8,265 nucleotides of DNA from Spirochaetota bacterium (GTDB lineage Bacteria; Spirochaetota; Spirochaetia; Treponematales; Treponemataceae): the NCBI GenBank assembly GCA_022704725.1, contig JAKJFV010000056.1, forward strand, positions 1 through 8,265. The letters are read 5' to 3'. Positions 7,002 to 8,265 of the stretch are shown one piece after another. Position numbers and translations under genes: made by a program. The notes beneath the pieces are model-generated. The model was not told the DNA's origin and did no database searches. It saw only the letters and a list, made by a program, of their open reading frames with translations. The stretch's first letter is position 1, and each line of letters begins with the position of its first letter.

Positions 7002-7033
7002 CGATAAAACGGCATCCTTGCCGTTTTATCGTT
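7000..7033. terminator. Perfect 15-bp hairpin at the guaA stop, likely bidirectional terminator
   Basis: AACGATAAAACGGCA (7000-7014) and its exact complement (7019-7033) flank the 4-nt loop TCCT. The core is a CGGCA/TGCCG stem with AAAA before and TTTT after, so either strand gives a GC stem followed by four U. It starts inside the guaA stop codon and serves well between two convergent genes. The short T-run makes its strength uncertain. Its right arm is also part of the first 96-bp repeat unit. Confidence 0.6.
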
Positions 7034-7060
7034 TCAAGTTTGAGTTTCACTCAAACTTGA
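7034..7060. repeat. Central hairpin of repeat unit 1
   Basis: TCAAGTTTGAGT and ACTCAAACTTGA form a perfect 12-bp stem around a TTC loop. It is flanked at fixed distance by the small hairpins at 7011-7022 (GGCA/TGCC, loop TCCT) and 7082-7097 (CCGGCA/TGCCGG, loop TCCA). Unit 1 spans 7011-7106. Confidence 0.85.
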
Positions 7061-7129
7061 TTAACTAAGTAAACTGTATGCCCGGCATCCATGCCGGATT
7101 ATTTAGGGCATCCATGTCCTTTTTACTTC

Positions 7130-7156
7130 TCCAGTTTGAGTTTTACTCAAACTGGA
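7130..7156. repeat. Central hairpin of repeat unit 2
   Basis: TCCAGTTTGAGT and ACTCAAACTGGA form a perfect 12-bp stem around TTT. Relative to unit 1 one A-T pair is replaced by C-G on both arms, a compensatory change. Unit 2 spans 7107-7202. Its small hairpins are at 7105-7120 (with a G-T pair and followed by TTTT) and 7179-7192 (CGGCA/TGCCG, followed by TTTT). Confidence 0.85.
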
Positions 7157-7227
7157 AATATTTCATCAACTTCATCCCCGGCATCCATGCCGTTTTATCT
7201 AGGGCATCCTTGCCGATTTATCGTTTC

Positions 7228-7250
7228 AAGTTTGAGTGAAACTCAAACTT
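7228..7250. repeat. Central hairpin of repeat unit 3
   Basis: AAGTTTGAGT and ACTCAAACTT form a 10-bp stem around a GAA loop, the reverse complement of the TTC loop in unit 1. Unit 3 spans 7203-7298, with small hairpins at 7203-7214 and 7274-7289, the latter identical to that of unit 1. Confidence 0.85.
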
Positions 7251-7298
7251 TACTATCTAAGTAAACTGTATACCCGGCATCCATGCCGGATTGTCGCT

Positions 7299-7316
7299 TA
7301 CATCCTTGCTGTTTTT
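7299..7316. repeat. Degenerate start of a fourth repeat unit
   Basis: The sequence TACATCCTTGCTGTTTT sits exactly 96 bp after the unit 3 start and matches the unit 1 beginning (GGCATCCTTGCCGTTTT) except at three positions. The hairpin pairing is lost, and similarity fades before the S41-like stop codon at 7338. Confidence 0.55.
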
Positions 7317-7337
7317 GAGTCCTGTCATTTGTGGTAC

Positions 7338-8265
7338 TTAATTCTTCGATATAATCTTATACAATGTTTCTACCGCATCTGCAGAGGCGCATTCATAATC
7401 AGGTTCAATTGGAAGTCCGGCCTTTTCTTTGTTAATTCTATACCATTTTTTATGTGATACAGAAAAATACAGCTTTGAATTCGGCATTTGGAAATATAAG
7501 TTATCACCGTAAGAGTCCGGACTATTTCCAGAAGCCTCGCCAAGTACCAGCCCCAAATTATTATCCTTTATCAACATAGCAAAATCCATTGCAGAGCTGT
7601 AAGAATATACATCGGTCAATACATAGAGACTGCCTGAAAAGGGATTATCTTTTTTAATGTTTTTAATGACAACATTCTTGTTTTTCCAGAGAACAGGCCC
7701 AAAACGAACTGCACTATCCCAGGAATTATACATATCAACATTAATATACTGTAAAAAATCATTTGCAACACCTGAATTACCGCCGCCATTGCCCCTTAAA
7801 TCTACAGCAATATTTTCTATTGATTTATCATTAACTTCTTTAAAAAAATCTGCAAGCACCTTTCTGTATTCATCATTAAGATCACACGTTGTTAATGTAA
7901 ATATACCTAAAGAGGATTTTTCATCAATTTCAAAAAATACCCAATTGTTGTTTAAATCTGTTGCTGTATCTTTAATAACATTTTTATACGGAACGAATTC
8001 AAAAAAATAATTAACAGGAGATCCATTGTCATTGTACGTAAAAGTTACGCCTGTTGAAGTATCAATTCCCATAAATTCTAATGAAGTTTTAGTGTAAATT
8101 GATGAGTCAAAAAATTTTCGTATTGCATAAAAGTCATATTCATAGGACGATAAAAGTAAATATTCAGATAAGATTTCTTCAATTTTTTGATAATTTATTT
8201 TAACTGGTTTCGAATAAAGACCGGAAATAGTGAAATCATCAATAAATAATTCTTCCCCGGGATTC
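7338..8265 (-). CDS. S41-family peptidase-like protein (C-terminal part, start beyond window)
   Basis: The reading frame stays open to the right edge, giving 308 complete codons. The ATG at 8072 is only an internal Met, since the frame upstream is protein-like and has no stop. Counting from the first visible codon, the S41 (C-terminal processing / tricorn-like) core starts near 107. It shows DLRGNGGG at 155-162, TDVYSYSSAMDFA at 217-229 with the likely nucleophile Ser at 223 or 224, LGEASGN at 241-247, and a closing PIEPD at 285-289. These peptidases cut exported or membrane-associated proteins. The Lys that forms the dyad in Tsp/CtpA (GKG) is not seen after GEASG, so this is either an S41 subgroup with different catalytic residues or an inactive form. 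Substrate and any signal peptide cannot be judged. It converges on guaA across the repeat array. Confidence 0.8.
   Translation of the reverse strand, partial: NPGEELFIDDFTISGLYSKPVKINYQKIEEILSEYLLLSSYEYDFYAIRKFFDSSIYTKTSLEFMGIDTSTGVTFTYNDNGSPVNYFFEFVPYKNVIKDTATDLNNNWVFFEIDEKSSLGIFTLTTCDLNDEYRKVLADFFKEVNDKSIENIAVDLRGNGGGNSGVANDFLQYINVDMYNSWDSAVRFGPVLWKNKNVVIKNIKKDNPFSGSLYVLTDVYSYSSAMDFAMLIKDNNLGLVLGEASGNSPDSYGDNLYFQMPNSKLYFSVSHKKWYRINKEKAGLPIEPDYECASADAVETLYKIISKN

Larger units (their letters stand above)
7011..7298. repeat. Tandem array of three 96-bp units, each with three hairpins
   Basis: This array fills the 336-bp gap between the convergent guaA and S41-like genes. The motif GGCATCC(A/T)TG(C/T)C recurs at 7011, 7084, 7107, 7180, 7203 and 7276, so intervals alternate exactly 73 and 23 and the period is 96 bp without indels. 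In every unit a 10-12 bp inverted repeat with core GTTTGAGT...ACTCAAAC is centred 36 bp after the first motif. The first and third units agree at 82 of 90 positions (7011-7100 against 7203-7292); the second keeps mostly the hairpins. A degenerate fourth start follows at 7299. No coding potential is credible. The array resembles REP/BIME-type intergenic hairpin elements, but I do not recognise a named family. Confidence 0.9.

Noticed and set aside
7034..7060. Central hairpin of unit 1 as a stand-alone intrinsic terminator
   Set aside because: The stem is AT-rich and not followed by a T-tract on either strand. The neighbouring hairpin at 7000-7033 is the better candidate.
7011..7316. The repeat array as a CRISPR
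   Set aside because: The units are 96-bp tandem copies with hairpins at fixed places. There are no unique spacers of even length between identical short repeats, and no cas genes are in view.
7236..7457. 73-residue plus-strand ORF
   Set aside because: It starts in repeat unit 3 and runs antisense into the S41-like gene. It has no ribosome-binding site and no family resemblance.
8070..8072. ATG at 8072 as the real start of the S41-like gene
   Set aside because: The frame continues without a stop to the window edge with protein-like composition, and the family needs an N-terminal part before the core.

Overview
This 8.3-kb window looks like chromosomal DNA from an AT-leaning bacterium with tightly packed genes. 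My best guess is a Treponema-like spirochaete. That rests on the overall look of the proteins (long-form GuaA, a YihY-type membrane protein fused to a cyclic-nucleotide-binding domain) and on my memory of related genomes, not on a search, so treat the taxon as tentative. There is no phage, transposase, CRISPR, rRNA or tRNA in the window.

Left block, minus strand (about 1-2119): ndk, gpsA and ffh are read right to left. ndk makes nucleoside diphosphate kinase, gpsA makes glycerol-3-phosphate dehydrogenase for phospholipid backbone synthesis, and ffh (5' part only; the rest lies beyond base 1) makes the signal-recognition-particle GTPase. gpsA and ffh are 4 bases apart, and the ffh ribosome-binding site lies inside the last codons of gpsA. 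gpsA and ndk are 62 bases apart, so one transcript from the ndk promoter is plausible.

Middle block, plus strand (2193-7001): a 73-bp divergent intergenic region carries back-to-back extended -10 promoters. It is followed by a YihY/BrkB-family membrane protein with a C-terminal cyclic-nucleotide-binding-like domain, then pyrG (CTP synthase) under its own extended -10 promoter, then guaA (GMP synthase), which overlaps pyrG by 4 bases (ATGA). ndk, pyrG and guaA form a nucleotide-synthesis group: PyrG and GuaA are both glutamine amidotransferases making CTP and GMP, and Ndk interconverts the di- and triphosphates. GuaA is of the long form with a duplicated dimerisation domain, like the eukaryotic enzyme.

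Right block (7002-8265): a 336-bp gap between convergent genes is filled almost completely by three tandem copies of a 96-bp unit. Each unit holds three short hairpins at fixed spacing, and a degenerate fourth copy follows. This is the most unusual structure in the window. Beyond it, on the minus strand, is the C-terminal part of an S41-type peptidase-like protein whose start lies past the right edge.
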